Shown piece after piece: positions 17,280 to 25,307 of a stretch of DNA of 64,000 bases. The stretch is from UBA2965 sp036526135. GTDB lineage: Bacteria; Pseudomonadota; Gammaproteobacteria; Pseudomonadales; Azotimanducaceae. Each line of letters begins with the position of its first letter. Within the stretch, counting starts at the first letter, position 1. The stretch lies in contig DATCZA010000001.1 of NCBI GenBank assembly GCA_036526135.1, forward strand, positions 1 through 64,000, read 5' to 3'. Below the pieces are notes generated by a model. That model had not been told where the DNA came from and searched no databases. It worked only from the letters and a program-made list of their open reading frames with translations. Made by a program: the position numbers and the translations under genes.

Positions 17280-18125
17280 TCAGCCCACAACCACCCGATG
17301 CCGCAGCACGCCAACGGGTTTGACCTCCACCTCGACCACGTCGCCCTCGTCCATGAAAACCGGCGGGTTGCGGGCAACACCCACCCCGCCCGGCGTGCCG
17401 GTGACGATCACGTCCCCGGGCAGAAGCTCGATGAAGGTGGAGCAGTACTCGATGAGCTCCGCGAACCCGTGCACGAGCAGATCGGCCGTTGCGTTCTGCA
17501 TGACCTCCCCGTTCAGGCGCGTGGTGATCTCCATGCTGTTCAGATCGCCGACCTCGTCCGGTGTCATCATCCAGGGGCCGAACCCGCCCGTCCCGACAAA
17601 GTTCTTGCCTGCGGTGAACTGGGACGTCTGACGCTGGTACTCGCGCACGCTGCCATCATTGTAGATGCTGACCCCCGCCACGTGATCGAGGGCATCCGAG
17701 CGGGATATGCGTCGACCGGGTATTCCGATCACGAGGGCGATCTCCCCTTCGTAGTCCAGCGTTGCCGATTCGGTCGGACGGATCATCGGCTGCTCGTGCC
17801 CGATCTGGGCGGTCGCGAAGCGCACGAAGATCGTGGGGAATCCTTCGCCGCCCCGACCCGTCTCCTCCTGATGCGCTTTGTAGTTCAGCCCAACGCAGAG
17901 AATCTTGTCCGGGTTCGGGATCGTCGGCAGGTAGGTCAGCCCGTCGAGGGGGACGTCCGCCTCGTCGCCGCAGGAGCCGGCCAGATCGGCCAGGGCACCG
18001 GCCGCGATGGCCGATCTCAGATCGGCGGTTTCGCTGCGGGCGCCGACATCGACCACCCCCTGGCCGTTCGAGGTCACGTAGCCGAACGTGGCGCGCCCAT
18101 CGCGGAGAAAAGTCAGCCAGCGCAT
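17280..18125 (-). CDS. fumarylacetoacetate hydrolase family protein
   Basis: A 281-residue FAH-family enzyme. The N-terminal part is short and the core shows ILCVGLNYKAHQEE, the metal-binding DYEGEIALVIG, the segment GKNFVGTGGFGPWM, and TGTPGGVGVARNPPVFM near the end. These enzymes cleave C-C bonds in acylpyruvates or act as decarboxylases or hydratases of oxo-diacids. It follows the Zn-dehydrogenase by 8 bp, so the two form an operon with the PdxA-like gene, suggesting breakdown of an oxygenated carboxylic acid. Confidence 0.9.
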   Translation of the reverse strand: MRWLTFLRDGRATFGYVTSNGQGVVDVGARSETADLRSAIAAGALADLAGSCGDEADVPLDGLTYLPTIPNPDKILCVGLNYKAHQEETGRGGEGFPTIFVRFATAQIGHEQPMIRPTESATLDYEGEIALVIGIPGRRISRSDALDHVAGVSIYNDGSVREYQRQTSQFTAGKNFVGTGGFGPWMMTPDEVGDLNSMEITTRLNGEVMQNATADLLVHGFAELIEYCSTFIELLPGDVIVTGTPGGVGVARNPPVFMDEGDVVEVEVKPVGVLRHRVVVG

Positions 18126-18133
18126 AGTTCCCC

Positions 18134-19216
18134 CTAGTCGAAGACGATCACGTTTCGGGCGATCTCGCCGGTCTCGAGCTGGGCCATGGCGTCGTTGACG
18201 TCCTCCAGCCGGATGCGGCTGGAGACCAGATCGTCCAGATGCAGCTTGCCCTGCAGGTAGAGATCCACGAACCGCGGCATGTCCACCCGGAACCGGTTGG
18301 ACCCCATCATGGAGCCCTGGATCTTCTTCTCGAACAGAAAATCGGGCCCATGCAGGGAGACCATGTCACCGGGAGGAATCATCCCGATGACGGTGGCCGT
18401 CCCGCCGTTGCGCAGCATCCCGAATGCCTGCTCGGCCGTTGCCTTCAGGCCGATCGCTTCAAAGGAGTAGTGCACGCCGCCCCCGGTGAGCGCTTTCACC
18501 TCGTTGATGGCATCCATCTCCGCGGCGTTGACCACGTCGGTCGCACCGAACTTGCGGGCCAGATCCAGCTTGGAGGCCACCATGTCCACCGCGATGATCC
18601 GGCTCGCGCCCGCGATGGCCGCGCCGTTGATGCAGGACAATCCCACCCCGCCGCAGCCGATGACGGCCACCGTGGAGCCCGGCTCCACTTTGGCGGTGTG
18701 AATGACGGCCCCGACACCGGTGGTCACCCCGCAGCCGATGAGCGCGGCACGGTCCAGCGGCATGTCCTCGCGGATCTTCGCCACGGCGTGCTCGTGGACG
18801 AGCATCATCTCCGCGAACGAGCCCAGGTTGGCGAACTGCTGCACCGGCGCCCCGTCGTGGCTGATGCGCGGTTCCTGATCCGGAGCGCGCCGGGTCTCGG
18901 GCTCCTGGCACAGGGACAGATGACCGGTGAGGCAGAACTCGCAATGCCCGCAGAAGACCGAAAGGCAGGTAATGACGTGGTCGCCGGGCTTCACGTAGTG
19001 AACGTCCGAGCCCACCGCCTCCACCACACCGGCGCTCTCGTGGCCCAGCACCATCGGCAAGAGGCCGGGATAGGTCCCGTTGAAAAAGTGCAGGTCGCTG
19101 TGGCAGACGCCCGCCGCGGCGGTGCGCACGAGGACCTCCCGCGGGCCGGGTTTGGATAGCGCCACCTCCTCGATCTCCATGGGCTGGTTGATCTCGCGAA
19201 ATACTGCCGCCTTCAT
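18134..19216 (-). CDS. zinc-dependent alcohol dehydrogenase (MDR family)
   Basis: A 360-residue medium-chain dehydrogenase. Catalytic zinc ligands sit in GVCHSDLHF and VLGHESAGVV. The structural-zinc loop FCGHCEFCLTGHLSLC has four cysteines. The nucleotide-binding motif is VIGCGGVGLSC and an acidic residue follows in IIAVD, favouring NAD. It oxidises an alcohol to an aldehyde or ketone. The ATG at 19216 follows GGGGAGGCAGC. It lies between the FAH-family and PdxA-like genes on the same strand. Confidence 0.92.
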   Translation of the reverse strand: MKAAVFREINQPMEIEEVALSKPGPREVLVRTAAAGVCHSDLHFFNGTYPGLLPMVLGHESAGVVEAVGSDVHYVKPGDHVITCLSVFCGHCEFCLTGHLSLCQEPETRRAPDQEPRISHDGAPVQQFANLGSFAEMMLVHEHAVAKIREDMPLDRAALIGCGVTTGVGAVIHTAKVEPGSTVAVIGCGGVGLSCINGAAIAGASRIIAVDMVASKLDLARKFGATDVVNAAEMDAINEVKALTGGGVHYSFEAIGLKATAEQAFGMLRNGGTATVIGMIPPGDMVSLHGPDFLFEKKIQGSMMGSNRFRVDMPRFVDLYLQGKLHLDDLVSSRIRLEDVNDAMAQLETGEIARNVIVFD

Positions 19217-19287
19217 GCTGCCTCCCCTGCTGTGTGACGCGGACGCGACGCCGCTTCGATTAAGCCTCGCGAGTTTGCCCCACGGCC

Positions 19288-20295
19288 CTAGAGCCGCGCA
19301 AGCTGACCCTGGCTCAACGCCCTCGCCGCATCCAGCGCCGCCGCCAGGCCGCGCTCGTCGGCCCGGCCCGAGCCGGCAATGTCGAAGGCCGTTCCGTGAT
19401 CCACCGAGGTTCGCACGAAGGGGATGCCCAGGGTCGCCGTGGTGCTCTCGTGAAAGTTGTGCACCTTGATCGCGATGTGACCCTGATCGTGATACATGGC
19501 CAGGACCACGTCGAACTCCCCGTCGATGGCCCGGTTGAACACGGAATCCGCCGGCAGCGGCCCCACGGCGTCGATACCGGCGGTTCTGGCCGCCGCCACG
19601 GCGGGCTCGATCTCGTCGAGCTCCTCGCGGCCCAGCAGACCCTGCTCGCCGCCGTGAGGGTTGAGCGCTGCCACCGCGATGCGCGGATTACGCAGCCCCC
19701 AGCGCCCCAGAGTCTCATCGAGAAGGGCGAGCTTCTCCTCCACGTTGCGCCGGGTAACGAAGCGGGCGGCCTCGATGAGAGATTTATGGGTGGACAGATG
19801 CACGACCTTGAGCCCCGGCGTCATGAGCATCGTGGCCGTCCACGATGCCCCCGTCAGCCGCGCCAGAATCTCCTGATGGCCGATGTCGTCCGTGTACCCC
19901 GCCGCGTGCACGGCCGCCTTGTTGATCGGACAGGTCACCATGGCGGCCACCTTGCCGGCCAGACAGAGCCGGGCGGCGCCTTCGACCGCGCGCACGGCAA
20001 GGGCGCCGCAGGCCGCGTTGACCTCTCCGAAGCGGAAGGATTCGGGTTCGCCGCCAAGATCGATGAGTCCGACCTGACCCCGGATGGCGCCCGCGTCGTC
20101 CACGACCTCGACGTCGGGGAGCCTCACGCCCGCCGCTTCGGCGCCCTTGCCAAGCGCCCAGGCGCTCCCGACCAGGAGGAGCTTTCCCTCCAACGACCCG
20201 CCCGCAATCAGCCTGGCGGCAACCTCGGGACCGATACCCGCCGGGTCGCCGAGGGTCATGGCGATTGGCCGATCATCATCAGATCCCACGGTCAT
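19288..20295 (-). CDS. pdxA: PdxA-family NAD-dependent 4-phosphate dehydrogenase
   Basis: A 335-residue member of the PdxA family. It shows GDPAGIGPEV, THKSL, NPHGGEQGLLGREE, MYHDQGHIAIKV and DHGTAFDIAG, with the three metal-binding His residues in their usual places. Classical PdxA oxidises 4-hydroxythreonine 4-phosphate in pyridoxal phosphate synthesis; PdxA2-type paralogues act on threonate or erythronate phosphates in catabolic clusters. Neighbouring catabolic genes leave that choice open. ATG at 20295 follows GGGGAGGG at ideal spacing, and a perfect LexA-type operator lies just 21 bp upstream of it. Confidence 0.88.
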   Translation of the reverse strand: MTVGSDDDRPIAMTLGDPAGIGPEVAARLIAGGSLEGKLLLVGSAWALGKGAEAAGVRLPDVEVVDDAGAIRGQVGLIDLGGEPESFRFGEVNAACGALAVRAVEGAARLCLAGKVAAMVTCPINKAAVHAAGYTDDIGHQEILARLTGASWTATMLMTPGLKVVHLSTHKSLIEAARFVTRRNVEEKLALLDETLGRWGLRNPRIAVAALNPHGGEQGLLGREELDEIEPAVAAARTAGIDAVGPLPADSVFNRAIDGEFDVVLAMYHDQGHIAIKVHNFHESTTATLGIPFVRTSVDHGTAFDIAGSGRADERGLAAALDAARALSQGQLARL

Positions 20296-20316
20296 GGCAT
20301 CCCTCCCCGGGGAAAA

Positions 20317-20336
20317 TACTGTATATATATACAGTA
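20317..20336. promoter_or_regulatory. perfect LexA (SOS) operator
   Basis: TACTGTATATATATACAGTA is a 20-bp perfect palindrome identical to the published enterobacterial LexA consensus (CTGT-N8-ACAG with an alternating AT centre). It lies between the divergent PdxA-like gene (ATG 21 bp away, with a good ribosome-binding site) and the small CxxC gene (GTG 32 bp away). LexA bound here should block either promoter, since the TATATA core can serve as a -10 element in both directions. Confidence 0.8.
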
Positions 20337-20368
20337 CTCATGGTCATTAGAACGTCGACGCCCGGACC

Positions 20369-20605
20369 GTGCTCACGCTAGATGACATCGCTCGCAGTTT
20401 CCAGGTCTACGCCGTGTGCGCGCCGTGCCAGCGCACGCAGCCGCTGCCGTTGGCAGCGCTGATCGCCCGATTCGGCGGGGACCTGCCGGTGACGGCCCTG
20501 CGAGCGCGGCTTCGATGTGAGACGTGCAGGCAACGAAGCGCAGACATGCGCATCGTGTACGTCGGCCCCTGCGGGTCCGCCGCCGGCTTCCACTACCGCC
20601 GCTGA
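20369..20605 (+). CDS. small CxxC zinc-ribbon-like protein
   Basis: A 78-residue protein with two CxxC knuckles, CAPC near residue 17 and CETC near residue 50, separated by a helix, as in small zinc-ribbon proteins. The end is MRIVYVGPCG. Start is GTG at 20369 with no strong ribosome-binding site. It has no recognised function. It lies 32 bp after the LexA operator and so could be damage-inducible. The end is separated from the convergent ribB by 11 bp. Confidence 0.6.
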   Translation: MLTLDDIARSFQVYAVCAPCQRTQPLPLAALIARFGGDLPVTALRARLRCETCRQRSADMRIVYVGPCGSAAGFHYRR

Positions 20606-20616
20606 CGAGGGGACGG

Positions 20617-21711
20617 TCAGTCGTTGAGAAGCTCGGTGGATTCGAGAACCAGGCCGAATCCTTCTACGCCCACGTAGTCGACCTCCCTGCCCGCGATCAG
20701 CCGGATGCGCGACAGGCCCAGATCACGCAGGATCTGCGCGCCCACGCCGATCTCCAGCCACTGAGCCCGACGCTCGTCCTCCTTGGATTGATCGACCAGC
20801 TTCTCGAGCGGCACCCCGACGAAGCCCGAGCGCAGGTAGATGAGCACGCCGCCGCCCAGATCCTGGATTCGCTGCAAAGCGACGTCCAGAAGGCCGAGCG
20901 GGTGATTGCTCTGCGGGCCGAAGATGTCGTCGATGAGCTTTTCCCGGTGAATGCGAACGGGTACGGCCTCGTCGCCGATCTCGCCGAATACGAGCGCGAT
21001 GTGCTCGGCGTCCTCGAACTTGGTCTTGTAGGCCACGGCCCTGGCCTCGCCGATGCGGGTGTGCACCGCGAACTCCATCGTCCTTTCCACCAGCTGCTCG
21101 CGCATCTGCCGGTAGGCGATGAGGTCGGCGATGGAAATGATCTTCAGGCCGTGGGTGGCGGCGAACTCCTTCAGCTCCGGGAGGCGCTGCACGGTGCCGT
21201 CGTCGTTGACCAGCTCCGCCAGCAGGCCCACGGGGGGCAGGCCGGCGAGACCGGCCAGGTCCGTGCCCGCCTCGGTATGCCCGGACCGGACCAGAACGCC
21301 GCCCTGGCGAGCCACCAGCGGGAATATGTGGCCGGGACGAACGAAGTCCTCGGCCGCCACGTTGCTCGAGGTCAGCGCCTGAACGGTGGCCGCCCGCTCC
21401 TCTGCCGATATGCCCGTGGTGAGGCCCTGTCGATAGTCGATGGAAACTGTGAAAGCCGTGCTCATGGGCGCATCGTTGCGCGCCACCATGGGATCCAGAT
21501 GCAGCTGCTTGGCGTGATCTTCGAGGATGGGCGCGCACAGGATACCGCTGGTATGGCGGATCATGAACGCGACCTGCTCCGACGTCGCCTTGCTGGCGGC
21601 CATGATCAGATCGCCTTCGTTTTCCCGATCGTCGTCGTCCACCACAACCACCATCTCGCCCGAGCGGATGGCGGCAAGGGCATCTTCGATGGTGTCGAAT
21701 TGCGTGCTCAA
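20617..21711 (-). CDS. ribB: 3,4-dihydroxy-2-butanone-4-phosphate synthase with degenerate RibA-like domain
   Basis: 364 residues in two domains. The N-terminal RibB domain (about 1-200) has VVDDDDRENEGDL, the catalytic acidic loop, and RSGHTEAGTDLAGLAG, and should make DHBP from ribulose 5-phosphate in riboflavin synthesis. The C-terminal RibA-like domain has lost the zinc cysteines of GTP cyclohydrolase II: where RibA has SECLTGD and LRCDCG, this protein has REKLIDD and QSNHPLG. It therefore probably lacks cyclohydrolase activity. The start appears to be TTG at 21711; no FMN riboswitch was recognised upstream. Confidence 0.9.
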   Translation of the reverse strand: MSTQFDTIEDALAAIRSGEMVVVVDDDDRENEGDLIMAASKATSEQVAFMIRHTSGILCAPILEDHAKQLHLDPMVARNDAPMSTAFTVSIDYRQGLTTGISAEERAATVQALTSSNVAAEDFVRPGHIFPLVARQGGVLVRSGHTEAGTDLAGLAGLPPVGLLAELVNDDGTVQRLPELKEFAATHGLKIISIADLIAYRQMREQLVERTMEFAVHTRIGEARAVAYKTKFEDAEHIALVFGEIGDEAVPVRIHREKLIDDIFGPQSNHPLGLLDVALQRIQDLGGGVLIYLRSGFVGVPLEKLVDQSKEDERRAQWLEIGVGAQILRDLGLSRIRLIAGREVDYVGVEGFGLVLESTELLND

Positions 21712-21810
21712 CTGCGCTTGACCTTAATTCACAACGGGTTCGAACGACCCGGGGATTGCCACGAGCGCGCTAGATTACCACGCCACGGGGAAGGGTATCG
21801 AATGGCCCGT

Positions 21811-22026
21811 TCAGGGGCGCATGAACTCGTAGTCCTCGTTGCCGGAAGCGTTGTCGAGCTGGTATTGCAGAACGGCCCTGAGATCGTCGGCGCCTTTGAG
21901 GTCCCGGTAACGCTCCACCGCCTCGCCGATGACCGCGCGAAGTGCAGCCTCGAGATCCACGCCGTTGTCCGCCGCCAGAGAAGCTACGACATCTAAGTGC
22001 TCACGGGCGATGCTGTAGGCGCTCAA
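21811..22026 (-). CDS. small protein of unknown function, TTG start
   Basis: A 71-residue mostly helical protein (SIAREHLDVVASLAADNGV, LEAALRAVIGEAVERYRDL). No family was recognised. The start is TTG at 22026, preceded by TAAGGAGGT at ideal spacing, an almost perfect anti-anti-Shine-Dalgarno match, which strongly supports translation. It is 33 bp downstream of the CoA-transferase gene on the same strand and likely shares its transcript. Confidence 0.68.
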   Translation of the reverse strand: MSAYSIAREHLDVVASLAADNGVDLEAALRAVIGEAVERYRDLKGADDLRAVLQYQLDNASGNEDYEFMRP

Positions 22027-22058
22027 ACCAACCTCCTTACTTTCAACGAAGCTTTCGA

Positions 22059-23252
22059 TCAGATCGCTTCGGCCTGCTTCAGCTCGGCAATGTCATCCTC
22101 GTCGAGACCGAGGAATTCCGAGTATACGGCGGCGTTGTGAGCGCCCACATAAGGGACTTCCGCAACCTCCGGCAGATCCACGCCTTCGAACCGCAGAGGT
22201 GAGTTGAAAAGGACGATGGGACCCAGGCGCGGATGTTCGTGCCAGTGAAGGGAGCCGCGCTCGTGGAGGTGAGGATCGTTGATCACGTCTTCCAGCGTCT
22301 GAACCGGCGCGCAGATCACGCCTTCGGCCTGGGCCCGGGCAAAGATCTCTTCCCGGTCGAGGGTCCGGGTCCAGCCCTCCACCAGCGCGTCCACCGCATC
22401 CATGTTCTGCGCCCTGGCACGCATGTCCGCAAACTGCGCATCCTCGGCCAGCTCCGGGCGACCCATTGCCCGCGTCAGCCCACGCCAGTGGCCCTCGCGT
22501 ATGCAGATGATGGCGACATAGCCATCCCGGGCAGCGTAAACGTTGTAGGGGGCGACGCTCAGGCCCTGGTGCCGGTTCCCCGTGCGCGGACCCTGCTGCC
22601 CGCCCGCCACGAAGTAGGCGCCCAGCGCGGTGGTCAGGGAAGGAAAGACGCAGTCCTGCATGGAGATGTCGATGACCGCACCCTCACCGGTCTGGCTGCG
22701 ACGATAAAGCGCGGTGACGATCCCGCCGTAGAGGTGCACGCCACCCAGGAAGTCCGCCAGGGCAGGCCCCGCCTTCAGGGGAGGTCCGTCGCCCTCCCCG
22801 GTGATGCTCATGACCCCCGTCATCGCCTGAATGGTGACGTCCATGCCGCGGTAGTCGCGGTGCGCGCCCGACCGGCCGTAGCCCGTGCTCGACGCGTAGA
22901 TGAGCTCGGGGTTGAGGCCACGCAGGGTTCTGGCCCCCACCCCGTAGCGCTCCAGCGTACCGGGCGCGAAATTCTCCAGCACCACGTCGACGTGCATGAC
23001 CAGGTCCCGCAGCAGCGCCTGGCCGCGAGCGGAGCGGAAGTTCAGCGAGATGCATTCCTTGTTCCCGTTGAGCATGGCGAACGGGTAGCTCGCGCCGGTC
23101 GTCTCGCCCCGGCTGCGCAGGGTCTCGCCCCGCGGCGACTCGACCTTGATGACCCGCGCGCCCGCCTGGGCAAGCAGGAACCCGCAGTACGGTCCGTTGT
23201 AGACCTGGCCGAAATCCAGCACGGTCACACCGACCAGCGGCAGCTCGTTCAT
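22059..23252 (-). CDS. CaiB/BaiF-type (class III) CoA-transferase
   Basis: A 397-residue family III CoA-transferase, moving CoA between carboxylic acids through an aspartyl intermediate. Family marks include VTVLDFGQVYNGPYCGFLLAQ, GARVIKVESP, LENFAPGTLERYGVG, YASSTGYG, and the catalytic Asp region RDYRGMDVTIQAMTGVM. ATG at 23252 follows GGTGGGGTGCGCG. It is a probable activator of a carboxylate for the acyl-CoA pathways around it. Confidence 0.92.
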   Translation of the reverse strand: MNELPLVGVTVLDFGQVYNGPYCGFLLAQAGARVIKVESPRGETLRSRGETTGASYPFAMLNGNKECISLNFRSARGQALLRDLVMHVDVVLENFAPGTLERYGVGARTLRGLNPELIYASSTGYGRSGAHRDYRGMDVTIQAMTGVMSITGEGDGPPLKAGPALADFLGGVHLYGGIVTALYRRSQTGEGAVIDISMQDCVFPSLTTALGAYFVAGGQQGPRTGNRHQGLSVAPYNVYAARDGYVAIICIREGHWRGLTRAMGRPELAEDAQFADMRARAQNMDAVDALVEGWTRTLDREEIFARAQAEGVICAPVQTLEDVINDPHLHERGSLHWHEHPRLGPIVLFNSPLRFEGVDLPEVAEVPYVGAHNAAVYSEFLGLDEDDIAELKQAEAI

Positions 23253-23354
23253 CGCGCACCCCACCAGCATCGTCTCTGCACGAACGGTAGCCGGTTTGCT
23301 GGCCAGCCACCACTGCTCACGGGAAAAGGCAGCGCCCGCCCAGGTGGATACGGT

Positions 23355-23360
23355 TATACT
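23355..23360 (+). promoter_or_regulatory. candidate -10 element for tRNA-Arg
   Basis: TATACT lies 17 bp upstream of the tRNA 5' end and resembles a sigma-70 -10 element. No convincing -35 box is placed 16-18 bp before it. Confidence 0.4.
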
Positions 23361-23376
23361 GACCGACTCTTCCAGA

Positions 23377-23453
23377 GCGGCTGTAGCTCAGCTGGATAGA
23401 GCACTGGGCTTCGAACCCAGGTGTCGGGGGTTCGAGTCCTCCCAGCCGCGCCA
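23377..23453 (+). tRNA. tRNA-Arg (anticodon UCG)
   Basis: A 77-nt cloverleaf. The acceptor stem pairs GCGGCTG with CAGCCGC, discriminator G, and an encoded CCA end. The D arm is GCTC-AGCTGGATA-GAGC. The anticodon stem is CTGGG/CCCAG with loop CTTCGAA, giving anticodon TCG, which reads CGA (and by wobble CGG). The T arm is GGGGG-TTCGAGT-CCTCC with one G-T pair. The CoA-transferase on the opposite strand starts 125 bp to its left. No direct repeat of the tRNA 3' end was noticed, so there is no sign of an integrated element. Confidence 0.97.
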
Positions 23454-23500
23454 GATCCCTTCTTCCTGGCAGCCCCGAGCGGCCGCCTGCTCGAGCGAGC

Positions 23501-25192
23501 TCAGGCGCGCAGCAGCCTGCCCGGGGTCGCTCCGCCGTACTCGTTGCGGGTCAGCAGCACCTCGCCGTTGACGATGGTGTGCATGATCCCGTCGGCCGTC
23601 TGCTTGAGCCGGCGAGCGCCCGCCGGCAGGTCGTGCTCCACGGTGGGCATCCGCGGGCCGATGGTTTCGGGGTCGAAAATCACCAGGTCCGCCGCCATGC
23701 CTGCCCGAACCAGACCGCGATCGTGCAGGCCCCACATGGTGGCCGTATCGTAGGTGATCCTCCGGACCGCCTCGGGCAGGGTGAACGCCTGCTTCTCCCG
23801 CACCCAGTAGCTCAAGAGGTGGGTCTGCAGGGAGCTGTCCATGATCTGAGAGACGTGGGCGCCGGAATCGGAGAAGGTCACCATCGCCCGCGGATGCTTC
23901 ATCATTTCCAGCACGTCGTCCTGATTTTCGTTGGCGATGGGCTGACGGAAGAAGATGTCGAAGTCGTGCGCCAGCGACATGTCGATCATGAGCTCCACGG
24001 GATCCACGCCGCGCTCGGCGGCCAGCTCGGCCATGCTGGGCTGATCGTAGCTCATGTCCGCCATGGGGTAGACCCACTCCCAGTTCGGCGGCCTGGCTTC
24101 GGCGCCCACCACACGAGGGCCCTGGTACTCGCGATTGGCGGCCTCGACCAGCCGGGCGCGCAGGGCGGGATCGCGAAGCTTCGCCTTCTGCTCGTCCAGG
24201 GGGAGCGAGCGGACGTCATTCCAGACGTCCCACTTGTCGAACGGCGTCGAGGTCTTGAACGACAGCAGCACGTTGAGCGCCCGGCTGTGCACCTGGGCGT
24301 ACATTCGCCCTCCCGCTGCCGCGGTCTCGTCCAAGAGATCGAAATAGGGTCGCCAGAAATCGGGCGCGATGCGCACGCTGAACATGCCCCAGGTCTGGGT
24401 CACCCCGGACTCCACGGCCAGGTCGCGAAGCCGTTCGTGGTAGTCGCGAATTCGAGCCGGATCACGGCCCGGCGCTTCGCCGGCGATCTCGAAGATGCCT
24501 TGGCCCGTCTCGCCCATGGCGTTGACGATGGCGCGCACCTCGTCCCACTCTGCCAGACGGCTGGCCACGGGACGGTCGTCGGCGGTGATGTGGTTGAACG
24601 TGCGCGACGTCGAGAAGCCGATGGCGCCCGCGCGCACGGCTTCCTGCACCTGCCGGCACATGGCCGCCAGATCCCCGTCGGTGGCCGGGTCGGTGAAAGC
24701 GCGCTCGCCCATGACGTAGGTCCGAAGGGCCGAATGACCGATGTAGCCGGCGTAGTTGATCCCCTTGGGCAGGCCGTCCACCGCATCGAGAAACTGCGGA
24801 AAGGTCTCCCACTGCCAGTCGATCCCCGTGAGCATGGCGTCCCGGGAGAGATCTTCGGCACGTTCGAGATTGCGGAAGACCAGGTCCGCCTCGTCCCGCC
24901 GGCACGGTGCCAGGGTGAAGCCGCAGTTGCCCATGACCACGCTCGTCACGCCGTGATAGCAGGAGCTGGACCCGATGGGATCCCAGAACACCTGGGCGTC
25001 CATGTGCGTATGGCCGTCCACGAATCCCGGGCTGACCACGTGCCCCTCGGCATCGATGGTAGTCCGGGCCTTTTCCCGGATCCTGCCGATGGACGCGATA
25101 CGCCCGTTGCGAATGCCCACGTCGGCCGGGTAAGGCGCCCCACCGGAACCATCCACCACCGTTCCGTTTCTGATCAGAATATCGTAAGCCAT
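23501..25192 (-). CDS. N-acyl-D-amino-acid deacylase family amidohydrolase (COG3653)
   Basis: A 563-residue amidohydrolase-fold enzyme. YDILIRNGTVVDGSGG opens the beta-sandwich domain. GFVDGHTHMDAQ gives the HxH metal pair. VVMGNCGFTLAPC places the Cys ligand seen in D-aminoacylase. VTFSDSGAHV supplies the catalytic Asp and DLVIFDP the C-terminal sandwich. The family hydrolyses N-acyl-D-amino acids or related cyclic amides. ATG at 25192 follows GCAAGGAGGGCGGC, a strong site that excludes a longer upstream frame. Confidence 0.9.
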   Translation of the reverse strand: MAYDILIRNGTVVDGSGGAPYPADVGIRNGRIASIGRIREKARTTIDAEGHVVSPGFVDGHTHMDAQVFWDPIGSSSCYHGVTSVVMGNCGFTLAPCRRDEADLVFRNLERAEDLSRDAMLTGIDWQWETFPQFLDAVDGLPKGINYAGYIGHSALRTYVMGERAFTDPATDGDLAAMCRQVQEAVRAGAIGFSTSRTFNHITADDRPVASRLAEWDEVRAIVNAMGETGQGIFEIAGEAPGRDPARIRDYHERLRDLAVESGVTQTWGMFSVRIAPDFWRPYFDLLDETAAAGGRMYAQVHSRALNVLLSFKTSTPFDKWDVWNDVRSLPLDEQKAKLRDPALRARLVEAANREYQGPRVVGAEARPPNWEWVYPMADMSYDQPSMAELAAERGVDPVELMIDMSLAHDFDIFFRQPIANENQDDVLEMMKHPRAMVTFSDSGAHVSQIMDSSLQTHLLSYWVREKQAFTLPEAVRRITYDTATMWGLHDRGLVRAGMAADLVIFDPETIGPRMPTVEHDLPAGARRLKQTADGIMHTIVNGEVLLTRNEYGGATPGRLLRA

Positions 25193-25307
25193 GCCGCCCT
25201 CCTTGCGTGGCAGTCTATCACCGGCGTCCGCGACGGAGCGACACCGTCCGTATGGCGGGCCATCGGTTAATGTCTTATTTTGCGTCATCCCAAGGGCAGC
25301 CGTTTAC

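Noticed and set aside
20340..20381. A 13-codon ORF beginning just after the LexA box
   Set aside because: The ATG has no ribosome-binding site and overlaps the GTG start of the CxxC gene; nothing supports translation.
20617..21711. A bifunctional RibBA with working GTP cyclohydrolase II
   Set aside because: The zinc-binding cysteines of the cyclohydrolase are absent.
21712..21810. Possible FMN riboswitch before ribB
   Set aside because: The roughly 100-bp spacer is too short and lacks the conserved FMN-element segments.
23377..23453. tRNA-Arg as an integration site for a mobile element
   Set aside because: No integrase and no repeat of the tRNA 3' end was seen; flanking genes look native in composition.
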